Shown: positions 8,362-16,696 of the stretch, piece by piece
Numbering within the stretch: the first letter of the stretch is position 1
Layout of the letters: the number at the start of each line of letters is the position of its first letter
Assembly (NCBI GenBank): GCA_902493125.1
Contig: CABUOF010000020.1
Location: forward strand, 1 to 32,470
Direction of reading: 5' to 3'
DNA from: an uncultured Collinsella sp.
Lineage (GTDB): Bacteria; Actinomycetota; Coriobacteriia; Coriobacteriales; Coriobacteriaceae
Length of the DNA: 32,470 nucleotides
The notes under the pieces: generated by a model
The model's input: only the letters and a program-made list of their open reading frames with translations
Told to the model about the DNA's origin: nothing
Databases searched by the model: none
Made by a program: the position numbers and the translations under genes

Positions 8362-10362
8362 ATGCCTACGGAAATTAAAGCGCTGAATGTTTTTCTGGCA
8401 TCTCCTGCCGGCTTGGAAGATGAAAGATCTGCGGTCGATGACGTCGTTAAGAGGATTAACAGCGTAATCGAACCTGTATTTAACATTTGTTTGCATTTGT
8501 TTAGGTGGGAGTTTGATGCCGCTCCTTCTATTGGGCATGATTGTCAAGACGTTATAAATCGTCAGGCGGGCTCCTCAATTGATATCTTTATTGGCTTGAT
8601 GCGCGATAGAATCGGATCCCCAACGCCGAGGGCTGATTCGGGGACCATAGAAGAGTACGAACGCGCCTTGAAGCTGGTTCGCCGGTCCGGCAATACTAAA
8701 ATAATGTTTTATTTTAAGGATACGATCGATTCGTTATCGGCTGTTGATCCTGATCAATTGCAGGCGGTCAACTGCTTTAAAAATAAATTAGTGCAAGACG
8801 GCGTGCTGTATAGATCGTTTAAGGATAGTAATTCTTTTGAAAGAAGAATTAGGGACGATCTTGAACGAAAAATATTTGAATTCATAGCGCCTAAAGATAA
8901 ACCGAATTTTTTCAAAGATTTTACTGTTGAGGCTGCCGCAAAGGTAGGGGATGAGGGCTCAGGCGCATCCGTTGCTCTGCAGAACGCTTCGCTTGCTATT
9001 ATCCATAAGGGCAGTGTGTTGATTGTCAAGCGCTCTCGCTATGTTAAACACGGTGCCGGGTTATGGCAATTGCCTGGCGGGAAAATTGAGAAGGGGGAAA
9101 GCGCACTTGAAGCGGTCTGCCGTGAAATAAAGGAAGAACTTGGCCTTGATCTCGATTCTGAGCAATTGGTAAGCATTTCGTGTGTTGAAAGTGGTTCGGT
9201 AGTCGGTTTTGCGGGTGACCGAATCAAAATGCATCTCTTTGCAATAATTGTCGCCGATAGGCCAGGCCTGACGTTGGAGTACTCTATCGATAGGGTTGAG
9301 TGGGCTTCGCTTTCGGGCGGGTTTTCACGTTATGAATTATTTGGTGACACGGGCTCTCTTCTACTTCTTGCCAAGCGTCATTACTATGCATATCTTCCTT
9401 TGCTTGGTTTATACGAGCGCTTGGACAATTCAGCTGGATTATCCTCCTTGCCAAAAAAGCTGGATGGGTATTCGGCTCAGACTACTCAGATTGCCGAATC
9501 GATCTTGGGGGTCTTGGGCTTTTTAACCTATGACTATAACGGCCAATGTGATTTTAAAAATGATCGCCAACTAATGAGGGTTCTACTCGAATGGTGCCAT
9601 TCAACTGGTTCAATATTTGAGGCAAATGGTAATTCTGATTGGCAGCTAGTAGAGCCTTTTATAAGTAGCTCTCAACAAATCGATTCGCTGCGACGTAGTA
9701 TTTTTGAAAATCATGCTTCCCTTGCAACAATTCTGTCTTATAAATTGGGCCGCAGTTTCGGTATTAGAAGGGTGGGCGATTTATTGATTCCCGTTCGACT
9801 GAACGGCTTCGTGTATGTATTGTTGCGGTTTGATTTGTATGCTGACAAGTATCAGATTCCAGCAAAAGGGCTTGAAAAGTATTTTGCGGAAGGCAAGCTA
9901 GATGAAAAAGCTGTTATTTCTGATGATATTGCGAAGCATGTCGCTTGCTTGCGGTTCGGCTCTTCCTTTGTCGATGCATTTAATTATAAATATATCGATG
10001 TCGTAAAAACCGCGCATATTAGTTCTGGTAGTTATGACGGTGCTAAGTATTTAAAAAACTATGAGGCATATGTCTTTTCAGCTTCAATTAGGAAAGATTC
10101 TTGGAGTGAGTTGCAATCGTGTATATCGAGCAATAATGCGAAAACCGAGATGTTCGCATCGAATGAGAACGTATCGAGTCAGGGCTTAATTAAAAACTCG
10201 TATTATGAGTGGGCCGATATCAATGATCTTATGAGTAGTAAGTACTCATTCAATGGCAAGAAGCTTCAGGGGTTTGCTGAGCTTGTCGATCATTTTGGGA
10301 AAGAGCGTCTACTAACGTATATATACGAAAACGCTAGTGATGTTTCCGGTACTCTATACTAG
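8362..10362 (+). CDS. TIR-like (DUF4062-type) domain - Nudix hydrolase fusion, putative conflict-system effector
   Basis: A 666-residue protein with three parts. Residues about 7-175 resemble the DUF4062/TIR-like fold: LNVFLASPAGLEDERSAVDD at the N-terminus, then SSIDIFIGLMRDRIGSP and the TIEEYERAL motif. Residues about 205-345 form a Nudix hydrolase domain with a perfect Nudix box at 240-262 (G-x5-E-x7-REIKEELGL), so metal binding and hydrolysis of a nucleoside-diphosphate-X compound are expected. Residues 346-666 are not recognised. TIR-like plus Nudix suggests a nucleotide-targeting effector (for example NAD- or signal-nucleotide-related), but this is inference. The ATG at 8362 is preceded by weak GAAGG. 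It is the first gene of a + strand cassette shared with the TPR-membrane, phosphoesterase-STAND and PP2C genes. An IS fragment begins within about 20 bases of the stop, so the original 3' end may have been altered. Confidence 0.75.
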   Translation: MPTEIKALNVFLASPAGLEDERSAVDDVVKRINSVIEPVFNICLHLFRWEFDAAPSIGHDCQDVINRQAGSSIDIFIGLMRDRIGSPTPRADSGTIEEYERALKLVRRSGNTKIMFYFKDTIDSLSAVDPDQLQAVNCFKNKLVQDGVLYRSFKDSNSFERRIRDDLERKIFEFIAPKDKPNFFKDFTVEAAAKVGDEGSGASVALQNASLAIIHKGSVLIVKRSRYVKHGAGLWQLPGGKIEKGESALEAVCREIKEELGLDLDSEQLVSISCVESGSVVGFAGDRIKMHLFAIIVADRPGLTLEYSIDRVEWASLSGGFSRYELFGDTGSLLLLAKRHYYAYLPLLGLYERLDNSAGLSSLPKKLDGYSAQTTQIAESILGVLGFLTYDYNGQCDFKNDRQLMRVLLEWCHSTGSIFEANGNSDWQLVEPFISSSQQIDSLRRSIFENHASLATILSYKLGRSFGIRRVGDLLIPVRLNGFVYVLLRFDLYADKYQIPAKGLEKYFAEGKLDEKAVISDDIAKHVACLRFGSSFVDAFNYKYIDVVKTAHISSGSYDGAKYLKNYEAYVFSASIRKDSWSELQSCISSNNAKTEMFASNENVSSQGLIKNSYYEWADINDLMSSKYSFNGKKLQGFAELVDHFGKERLLTYIYENASDVSGTLY

Positions 10363-10379
10363 CTTGTACCAGCTGGACG

Positions 10380-10604
10380 TTTGCTAGATTGCGAAGTAGC
10401 TCCTGCATGTCGATGGCGCCGTCGTCGAAGCGGAGCATGGCGAGCATGTCCGACGTCGGTTCCGATAAGATTTTCATAGTGGTCTTCGTCCTTTCTCAGA
10501 ACCTGTTATTATGGTGATTTCAGTTCTAGGACGAAGACCGTTTTTCGTTAAACGGACGCTGAGGCACCTCCTTACACCATCATTTTCGACGCGATCCGCA
10601 AAAA
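10380..10604 (-). mobile_element. Fragment of an IS256-family element (5' end of transposase plus one terminus)
   Basis: This segment aligns with 12330-12550 of the intact IS downstream, in the same orientation, at roughly 90 percent by hand alignment over about 205 bases. It contains the first about 30 codons of the transposase on the minus strand (ending in DDGAIDMQELLR), its untranslated leader and the terminal repeat (TTACACCATCATTTTCGACG). Homology fades between about 10375 and 10397. The rest of the transposase is gone. The leader holds a perfect 12-bp inverted repeat, GGTCTTCGTCCT (10481-10492) and AGGACGAAGACC (10528-10539), also present in shorter form in the intact copy. It is an older relic of the same IS type, too short to be active. 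Confidence 0.82.
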
Positions 10605-10996
10605 AGCGCTTCCTAGCCGGCAAATCGTTTTCTTGGTGTTGGACTCCGGCAATCCGATTTTTAGGCTACCGTTTAACGAAAATTATTAGTCTAATGTACT
10701 TCGTTAAAGCGTTAGGGAGTACTATTGCCTCAGGCGTTCACTGCCCGGCGCATGACGTTAATATCTGTTCGCTGACCTTGCAATTTGGTTAACCGTTTAC
10801 TGAGCGAGCATTTGCTCGTTTAGGTGTGGTTGTATTGCAGCGGTAGCGATTCACGGCAATCGATTATGTGCATATGGGCGATCCTCATGTTCTCGCAAAA
10901 CCCGTATTCTATTGCCACTCTCTGTAGGGCTGCGTCAAAAAAAGGTCGTCGCTGTGATGGCGTGAGACGTTTTACATGTCTGGGAGGTCGAAGCGC
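10605..10996. other. Gene-free stretch with repeated IS-like motifs
   Basis: No credible gene is present; short open frames lack start signals and family features. CCGTTTAACGAAAA at 10669-10682 is the exact inverse of TTTTCGTTAAACGG at 10542-10555 (14 bp) in the IS fragment, and the same motif recurs at 12492-12505 in the intact IS. A small perfect hairpin CGAGCA-TT-TGCTCG lies at 10805-10818, followed by a weak T run, and could be a terminator. The stretch probably contains further decayed IS ends. Its last bases (GGGAGG at 10984-10989) supply the ribosome site of the interrupted gene starting at 10997. Confidence 0.5.
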
Positions 10997-11053
10997 ATGC
11001 ATAGCAACTTTCTTCACGAACTAAATTGGATTCTATCGGATGTTAAGCCGAAC

Positions 11054-11063
11054 TCTGCGAAAT
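11054..11063. repeat. Left copy of target-site direct repeat (TCTGCGAAAT)
   Basis: This 10-base sequence is identical to 12546-12555 on the other side of the IS. Both copies are read in the same codon phase of the interrupted gene (Ser-Ala-Lys), as expected for a duplication of target DNA. Confidence 0.85.
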
Positions 11064-12545
11064 GGTAATGTCGAGAAAGTTGGTGTAGCGCCCGATCCGA
11101 AGTGAGTCGGCCCGGCGTCCTGGAATCTGGAATACGGTTGATATCCTATGCCGCCTCGACCCTGTCCGCAAGCTCGAGGCCGGACTCGAGCATCTTCCTG
11201 GCCTCCGCCTCAAGCCGCGCCCACTCGACGGGACCGTCGATTCCCCGAGTGCGACCGTCATCGTAGAGCTCGTTCATCCTCACCTCCGAGAAGTACCTGG
11301 ACTCCTGCCATATCTCGTCCTGCTCGCACATGACCGCGCCCGCGAGCCGCACCAGCGAGCCCGTGGAGGGGAACACCTGCACGACGCGCGACCTGCGCTT
11401 TATCTCCCGGTTGGTCCTCTCCTGCACGTTGTTGGTGCGCAGGCGCTTCCAGTGGGTCGGCGGGAAGTCGAGGTAGGCCGGCGCGTCGGGCTCGGCCTCC
11501 TCCAGCACCGCCGCCGCCCTGGGGCAGCACCCCTCCAGCATGTCGCACGCCGCGTGGTACATGGCCGTCACGGTGGCGGCGTCGCGCCCGCGGAACACCT
11601 GCGACACGATCCTGCCCACGCGGCGCCTGAGCTGCCAGGAGCCGGCCTCGCGCATGCAGTCGCGCATGAGGTGGACCGCGCAGCGCTGCCACGCGGCGCC
11701 CTGGAAGACCTCGCCGAGCGCCCGGACGAGCCCCGGGTGAGCGTCCGAGACGACGAGCCGCACGCCCGCCGCCCCGCGCGAGCGGATAGCCCGCAGGAAG
11801 GCGAGCCACGAGTCGTAGGACTCGGTGTCGACCACGTCGACGCCCAGGACGCGCCTCCAGCCGCCCGCATCGCAGCCGATGGCGGTGACCACGGCGGTGG
11901 AGGCGACGCGCCCCTCGCGGCGGCACTTGACGTAGGTCGCGTCGAGCCAGACGTAGGGCACCGGCGAGCCGTCGAGCGGCCTTGCGCACAGGTCCTCGAT
12001 GTCTGCGTCCAGGCTCGAGGCGATGGCGCTCACCTGGTCCTTCGAGAGCCTGGAGACGCCCATCTTCTCGGCCACCCTCTGCACCTTGCGGGTGCTCGTG
12101 CCCGTGGCGTACATCTCGGCCACGGCGGCCACGAGCGCGCGGTCGACGCGCTGGTAGCGCTCGAGCACGTCCTCAGGGAAGAAGCTGCCGGAGCGCAGCT
12201 TGGGGATGCGCAGCGTCAGCGTGCCGACGCAGGTGGCGAGCGACCTCTCGCGGTAGCCGTTTCGGCTGTTCGCCCCGCCGCCGCACAGCTGGTCGGCCTC
12301 GGCGTCCATCACGGCGTTCACGACCTGCTCGGCGAGACGCCTGAGCAGCTCCTGCATGTCGATGGCGCCGTCGTCGAAACGGGGCATGGCGAGCATGTCC
12401 GGCGTCGGGTCTGATAAGATTTCCATAGCGGTCTTCGTCCTTTCCTAGAACCTGTTGTTGTGGTGATTTCAGATTCTAGGACGAAGGCCGTTTTTCGTTA
12501 AACGGGCGCTAGGGTGTCACCCTTACACCAACATTTTCGACGCGA
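11064..12545 (-). mobile_element. Complete IS256-family insertion sequence (about 1.48 kb)
   Basis: The element is bounded by the 10-bp direct repeat TCTGCGAAAT (11054-11063 and 12546-12555) and encodes one intact transposase on the minus strand. Its ends are imperfect inverted repeats: GTCGAGAAAGTTGGTGTA near the left edge (about 11070-11087) against the inverse of TACACCAACATTTTCGAC near the right edge (about 12525-12542). IS256-family elements usually give 8-9 bp duplications, so one or two of the ten matching bases may be chance and the edges are uncertain by 1-2 bases. The transposase leader contains CTTCGTCCT (12433-12441) paired with AGGACGAAG (12478-12486), which could fold the ribosome site into a hairpin. 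The element looks recent because the transposase is intact and the repeats are exact. Confidence 0.88.
11146..12426 (-). CDS. IS256-family transposase (intact)
   Basis: A 426-residue Mutator/IS256-type DDE transposase. The catalytic triad is visible as D162 (YVWLDATYV), D228 (RLVVSDAHPGL) and E336 (RTNNVQERTNREIKRR), the last in the invariant family signature. The CAVHLMRD segment near 249-256 is the usual C-x2-H motif. The start ATG at 12424-12426 has AAAGGACGAAG upstream within a possible hairpin. Its composition is much more GC-rich than the interrupted gene around it, consistent with an element that travelled separately. Several long open frames on the opposite strand are shadows of this GC-rich gene. 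Confidence 0.95.
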   Translation of the reverse strand: MEILSDPTPDMLAMPRFDDGAIDMQELLRRLAEQVVNAVMDAEADQLCGGGANSRNGYRERSLATCVGTLTLRIPKLRSGSFFPEDVLERYQRVDRALVAAVAEMYATGTSTRKVQRVAEKMGVSRLSKDQVSAIASSLDADIEDLCARPLDGSPVPYVWLDATYVKCRREGRVASTAVVTAIGCDAGGWRRVLGVDVVDTESYDSWLAFLRAIRSRGAAGVRLVVSDAHPGLVRALGEVFQGAAWQRCAVHLMRDCMREAGSWQLRRRVGRIVSQVFRGRDAATVTAMYHAACDMLEGCCPRAAAVLEEAEPDAPAYLDFPPTHWKRLRTNNVQERTNREIKRRSRVVQVFPSTGSLVRLAGAVMCEQDEIWQESRYFSEVRMNELYDDGRTRGIDGPVEWARLEAEARKMLESGLELADRVEAA

Positions 12546-12555
12546 TCTGCGAAAT
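12546..12555. repeat. Right copy of target-site direct repeat (TCTGCGAAAT)
   Basis: The match to 11054-11063 is exact. The older IS fragment has a similar but not identical sequence after its terminus (TCCGCAAAAA at about 10600), so part of the match may reflect target preference rather than duplication. Confidence 0.85.
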
Positions 12556-13593
12556 TCGATTCGGCTATTACTGATCTGGCTGATATTGTATTTACGTCTA
12601 AGGACTATGATGAGAACCTTTTCGAATTGGAAGATATCTATATCCATGAAGGGAATGGGTCTAATTTCCGATTCGGTTTTGCCGGCTTTTACTTGCTCTC
12701 GGTGATTTATAGACGAGCCTGCGATCGTCAAAAACTGCAGTCGCTTATTACGCATGGGGCAACTCGATTCGAAGATAACATCGATTTCAAGCTTGTTTAT
12801 CTTAGCTGCTATGAGTTTTGTAATCCTCTTGGTAAATCTCATGCTGAGTTGCTAGAAGATGCGAACACACTTTGTTCTCGGTTCCCGGATAGGCCATCGT
12901 GCCTGCACGTATATGCCCATATTGTTGCCTCACTTATGGAGAGCGGGGTAGAGGTAGATGCGGCTTATCTTGATGAGGCGATTGAGTTTGTCGACCGTGC
13001 AATTAGTTTGGATTCATCTTATCCAAAATACCGTGTTACAAGGGCTCGCCTTTATGCGTTGAAGGGGGATATGAATAAAGCATACATTGATTTTGACAAA
13101 GCCGTGTCTTTGCTGCATCCGACTTCCCCTGAATATCCAAAGCATCTCGCCGATATTGAAGCCGCTCGATTACGTGCAGACTTTCTGTCGTCGAATAAGA
13201 GAATTGCTGACCGTGCTTCTAAAGAAATTGAAAATGTAAAAGCAAGTGTGTCAAGTAACGTTGAAATTGTTGGTCTATTTTCCGCCGTGCTTTCTGTGGT
13301 TTTTACTATGGCGTCTATTACTTCACAATCATCGCTGAAGTTCTTCGAGCTTGCTTTTCTGGCATGCTCTTTGTTTGGACTGCTGATTATGGTATTTGCA
13401 GTGTTTTCCCTCATTTCTGGGCGGGACGAAAAGCTGTGTCGTCGCTTGATTGTCTTTGGTATCGTTTTCGCCTTTATTCCGATCGCCCTGTATGGAGCCG
13501 TCCCTTTATTTGCTTCTTTAATGCCTGGCAAGTGAGTGGCGTATGTAGGTAGAATCAATGTATTCGACGGAGTAGTATTTTGGAGGTCGCGCA

Positions 13594-16500
13594 GTGGATT
13601 GCCGTGATTTTGATCCTCAGCTTTGTATTGTCCAGCTTACGGATTTTCATTTCGAAGAACTCCAGGGCAATTATCAAAAACGGGTAGACGATATCCTCGT
13701 GACTATTAAAAAGAGTATTAAGTCTGGAACCGTATTGCTGCTTGTTACTGGTGATGTTGCCCGAACTGGCAAGGAAAGCGAATATCAATCAGCGGCTATG
13801 TTCTTTGACTATCTGATTAAACAACTGAACCAACCTGAATACCAATTGAAAGTTTATATATTGCCGGGAAATCATGATTTGCACGGCCCGTGTAAGTCTA
13901 TTGAGTGCTTTTCTGGCGAGCAGTACGATCTGGATCTCGACAATATGGCATCATTTTATGAGTTTGCCAGCAAGTATAACAACGAATTTGTTTTAGGTCA
14001 GCCACAGCCAATTGTTTTTGAGGTTGAGGGGACACAAGTCTCGGTATCTGGTTTTAATAGCGCCCCCTTATCTACTCTTGATGGTGATGATAAAGGGTTT
14101 CACGTATTGAGAAACCCTGAGCGCGCTCTACTTGATAACACGCCGGACTCAGGCCTTCATATTTTTGCTTCGCATCATGGTCCAGAGTGGTTCCGCGATA
14201 ATGAGCGTATTAGCCTGGAGAATATGCTTGCCAGCTGCTTTGACTTTGCGTTTACGGGGCATGAACACATGGGGCAAAGTCGCCGTGTTGGTGGTTTGAC
14301 TGGTGAGTCCTGTGTTGTCGTGCGAGGAGGAACCTATTCACTTTGCGATGATGACCAGAGCTCCTATAAAATGCTACTAATTCGCTTTGGAGAGTTTAGC
14401 AGCTATGAATTTGCGGAAAGGGTCTATGGCTGGGAAGCCTCTGCACAAATTCACACGCTTCTCGATGAGGCCCACTCTTATCGGCGTTATATAAAATCAA
14501 AATCGTACTTCAGACCGCGCTCAGATTTTGTGAACGAGCTTTTTGAAACTGAAGATAATTCAAGCGAATCATTTAAGGACTCATTTAAGGACTCATTTAA
14601 GGACTCATTTGTGTTTCCTTCTTTGAAAGAAGAGATCGCAACTGGCACAAAAGATGGTGAACTAAGAATTAACGATCAAAAGTTAATATCTGATATCCAT
14701 TCTTTTATGGAGTACCTGCTTGATGTTAAAACGCTTGAAATCCATAGTGATATTCGTGCGGGCAAGAGCTCTTTACTTAAAGCCATATACCGCGAGTCGT
14801 TGGCGATGGGCTATTCGCCTCTATTGTTGACTCCCGATTATTCAACTGGTTCCATTTCACGAACGCTGTCATCCATTATCAAGGATCAGTATGGTGATAC
14901 TCGGGAAGCTGTTGAACTGTTTGGACGAATTCCTCGTGAAAAAGTTCTTTTGCTCGTCGATGACTTTGATTCTCTGAAGAGAAAAGCTAAAAAATCCGAT
15001 GTCATTAAATCGATGCTCAAGACTGCCGGCAATATTGTTTTAATTACTGCTAATAGTTTTACGTTAGAGTTGGACGAAACAGTCGAGGTCGATTTTCGGC
15101 ATCTGCTTATCTGTCCTTGGACGAAAAATAAAAGAGACGAGTTAATTCAAAAGAGATGTAAGGGTACTGGGCTTTCCGATGCACAGGTAGATGAGCTTAT
15201 TGCCATTGTTGATAAAGCTGTTGGCTCTCATTTTCAATTGTTTGATATGACTCCGCCCTTCATCAACCAATATATTGATTTTTACATTTATGATTCCGGT
15301 GCGTCTTTTATCAAGGGTGACTTGCCGTTTACGTCAATTATGAATTCAAACGTCAAAAGGAGGATGCGTAATGCTGTTCCGGATGACGATGATCGGCTAG
15401 TTGATGAATTGGCCGATGCAGTTATAACCGTTTTAAAGAAACTTGCTCTAAAAATACATTCTGATCGCATGACTGTATTCTCGAGTAGGACATTCTCTGA
15501 AGTGGCTGAAAACTATCTTAGTGAATACGGTATTCCTGCTAAGCCAAAGATTATCATGGACGCTTCTGTCCAGTCTGGTGTGCTCGTAGTTAAAGACAAC
15601 GGCTTTGAGTACTCTTTTGCCTCGAGAAGCCTTTATGCCTATTTTGTTGCCCAAGCAATTGATTTTGAGCTTGACGAGGATGTGGAGCTGGGTGAATCCT
15701 ACGTAATGCGCCTTTTGGATGAGCTCGATTTTCCCATTAATGAAGAGATACTCGTTTTGCTTGAGGGAACTCGTTTCATTCCCTGGTTAACGCAAAAACT
15801 AGTTGAAAAGGCATCGGATGCCGTGAATGGCTCTAATGTCATCTTTAGCAAGGGAAAAACCTATGAGTGTTTAAGTGGATTGGAAGGTCTTAAGATTGCT
15901 CCACCCTCTCAAGAAGGTACGGGTGTCATTCGCAGCGTAACTGACGAGATGGAACAAAGAAATTGCGAAGCCATTGAAAGGGTTAGTTATGCTGGTGTTT
16001 ATGAATATGATGTTCCCGAAACGAGGAACGCCTTTCAGTCGGCAATTATTGCTTTGAAATATGTTGCTATTGCGGGACGTTGCCTTAATCGACAGCAGGT
16101 AAAACTAAAGGAGCCGCTTAAGGCGACTGTTAGAGAACAAATCTACTACGCAACTGGCGCTGCTCTCAATTTGCTTTTAGAAGCGGTTGATGATTCCTAC
16201 GACGAAATGGTCGAAGATGTTGTTGGCCAGCTAGATTCTCCGGAAGAGGCTAGGCCAAAAATTAGAAAGTTATTATCTATGGTGGCGCTGTCGGGCTGTA
16301 TCGGACAGCTGGACACGGTAGCGTCTAATGCCTGTGGACCTCTTAGTGTTCTGGGTTTCTCCAGGATTATTGACGAAAGCGATTTTTACTCGCTATTTAT
16401 GCTCGCGCTATATCTGCGGTCGAACTCTGAGAAGGAATTTTGCAACGTAGCAAAGAAATCCATTAAGACTGCGCGGGAGCATGCCGCGTGGCCTTTTATT

Positions 16501-16641
16501 GTGGCGATTACGGTTTTGTCTGCTGGATATATTGTCGAGCATCCTCATATGAGCAAATCTGCACGTCAATCTCTTGTTGATACTGTGTTCAATGGTAACC
16601 AGAAAGCAAAGGCGAAATTCCTGAAGTCTGCTCAGGCTTAG
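13594..16641 (+). CDS. Metallophosphoesterase - STAND-like NTPase, putative conflict-system core protein
   Basis: A 1015-residue multidomain protein. Residues 10-230 are a calcineurin-like metallophosphoesterase with all metal-binding motifs: D17-x-H19, G53-D54, G92-N-H-D95, H194-H195 and G222-H-E-H225. A linker follows with the repeat SFKD three times (326-337). Residues about 350-560 form a P-loop NTPase: Walker A is SDIRAGKSS with G390-K391-S392 but no first glycine, Walker B is VLLLVDDFD (451-459), followed by a sensor-like NIVLITANS. The C-terminal 450 residues are helical and probably form a sensor or oligomerisation array. The GTG start has GGAGG 7 bases upstream. The layout resembles STAND defence proteins in which a nuclease or phosphoesterase effector precedes the switch NTPase. 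Its target (nucleic acid, nucleotide or phosphoprotein) is unknown. Confidence 0.82.
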   Translation: MDCRDFDPQLCIVQLTDFHFEELQGNYQKRVDDILVTIKKSIKSGTVLLLVTGDVARTGKESEYQSAAMFFDYLIKQLNQPEYQLKVYILPGNHDLHGPCKSIECFSGEQYDLDLDNMASFYEFASKYNNEFVLGQPQPIVFEVEGTQVSVSGFNSAPLSTLDGDDKGFHVLRNPERALLDNTPDSGLHIFASHHGPEWFRDNERISLENMLASCFDFAFTGHEHMGQSRRVGGLTGESCVVVRGGTYSLCDDDQSSYKMLLIRFGEFSSYEFAERVYGWEASAQIHTLLDEAHSYRRYIKSKSYFRPRSDFVNELFETEDNSSESFKDSFKDSFKDSFVFPSLKEEIATGTKDGELRINDQKLISDIHSFMEYLLDVKTLEIHSDIRAGKSSLLKAIYRESLAMGYSPLLLTPDYSTGSISRTLSSIIKDQYGDTREAVELFGRIPREKVLLLVDDFDSLKRKAKKSDVIKSMLKTAGNIVLITANSFTLELDETVEVDFRHLLICPWTKNKRDELIQKRCKGTGLSDAQVDELIAIVDKAVGSHFQLFDMTPPFINQYIDFYIYDSGASFIKGDLPFTSIMNSNVKRRMRNAVPDDDDRLVDELADAVITVLKKLALKIHSDRMTVFSSRTFSEVAENYLSEYGIPAKPKIIMDASVQSGVLVVKDNGFEYSFASRSLYAYFVAQAIDFELDEDVELGESYVMRLLDELDFPINEEILVLLEGTRFIPWLTQKLVEKASDAVNGSNVIFSKGKTYECLSGLEGLKIAPPSQEGTGVIRSVTDEMEQRNCEAIERVSYAGVYEYDVPETRNAFQSAIIALKYVAIAGRCLNRQQVKLKEPLKATVREQIYYATGAALNLLLEAVDDSYDEMVEDVVGQLDSPEEARPKIRKLLSMVALSGCIGQLDTVASNACGPLSVLGFSRIIDESDFYSLFMLALYLRSNSEKEFCNVAKKSIKTAREHAAWPFIVAITVLSAGYIVEHPHMSKSARQSLVDTVFNGNQKAKAKFLKSAQA
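14569..14610 (+). repeat. In-frame 12-bp tandem repeat (TCATTTAAGGAC, 3.5 copies)
   Basis: Three exact copies at 14569-14580, 14581-14592 and 14593-14604 are followed by a half copy (TCATTT). They encode Ser-Phe-Lys-Asp repeats between the phosphoesterase and NTPase domains. Exact copies at DNA level point to recent replication slippage; length change would alter the linker by four residues without breaking the frame. Confidence 0.95.
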
Positions 16642-16696
16642 GTAGTGATGATATGGCTTTGCGTTTGCTTGCCAGTTTACCGAAAGCGGTGATTCC

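Larger units (their letters stand above)
10997..13535 (+). pseudogene. TPR plus three-helix membrane protein gene, split by IS256 insertion
   Basis: The 5' piece starts at ATG 10997, with GGGAGG 7 bases upstream, and encodes MHSNFLHELNWILSDVKPNSAK up to 11062. The 3' piece continues in the same reading frame from 12555 (FDSAITDLADIVFTSKDYDE) to the TGA at 13533-13535. Deleting 11064-12555 joins them without a frame change and gives a 348-residue protein. Its middle has helical TPR-like repeats (for example YAHIVASLMESGVEVDAAYL and ARLYALKGDMNKAYIDFDKA). Its C-terminal third has three strong membrane helices (about 13266-13320, 13339-13405 and 13441-13515). A coiled stretch links the two. Such a layout suggests a regulated membrane protein or pore. 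The 3' piece could still be translated from TTG 12627 as a 302-residue protein lacking the N-terminus. Function is not recognised. Confidence 0.85.

Noticed and set aside
10511..10792. 93-codon + strand frame after the IS fragment
   Set aside because: It overlaps the IS terminus and decayed repeats, with no ribosome site and no recognisable protein features.
11258..12414. Long open frames opposite and alongside the transposase (for example 11452-12414 + and 11258-11989 -)
   Set aside because: They are shadows of a GC-rich gene: Arg/Ala/Gly/His-rich translations with no family motif, fully covered by the convincing DDE transposase frame.
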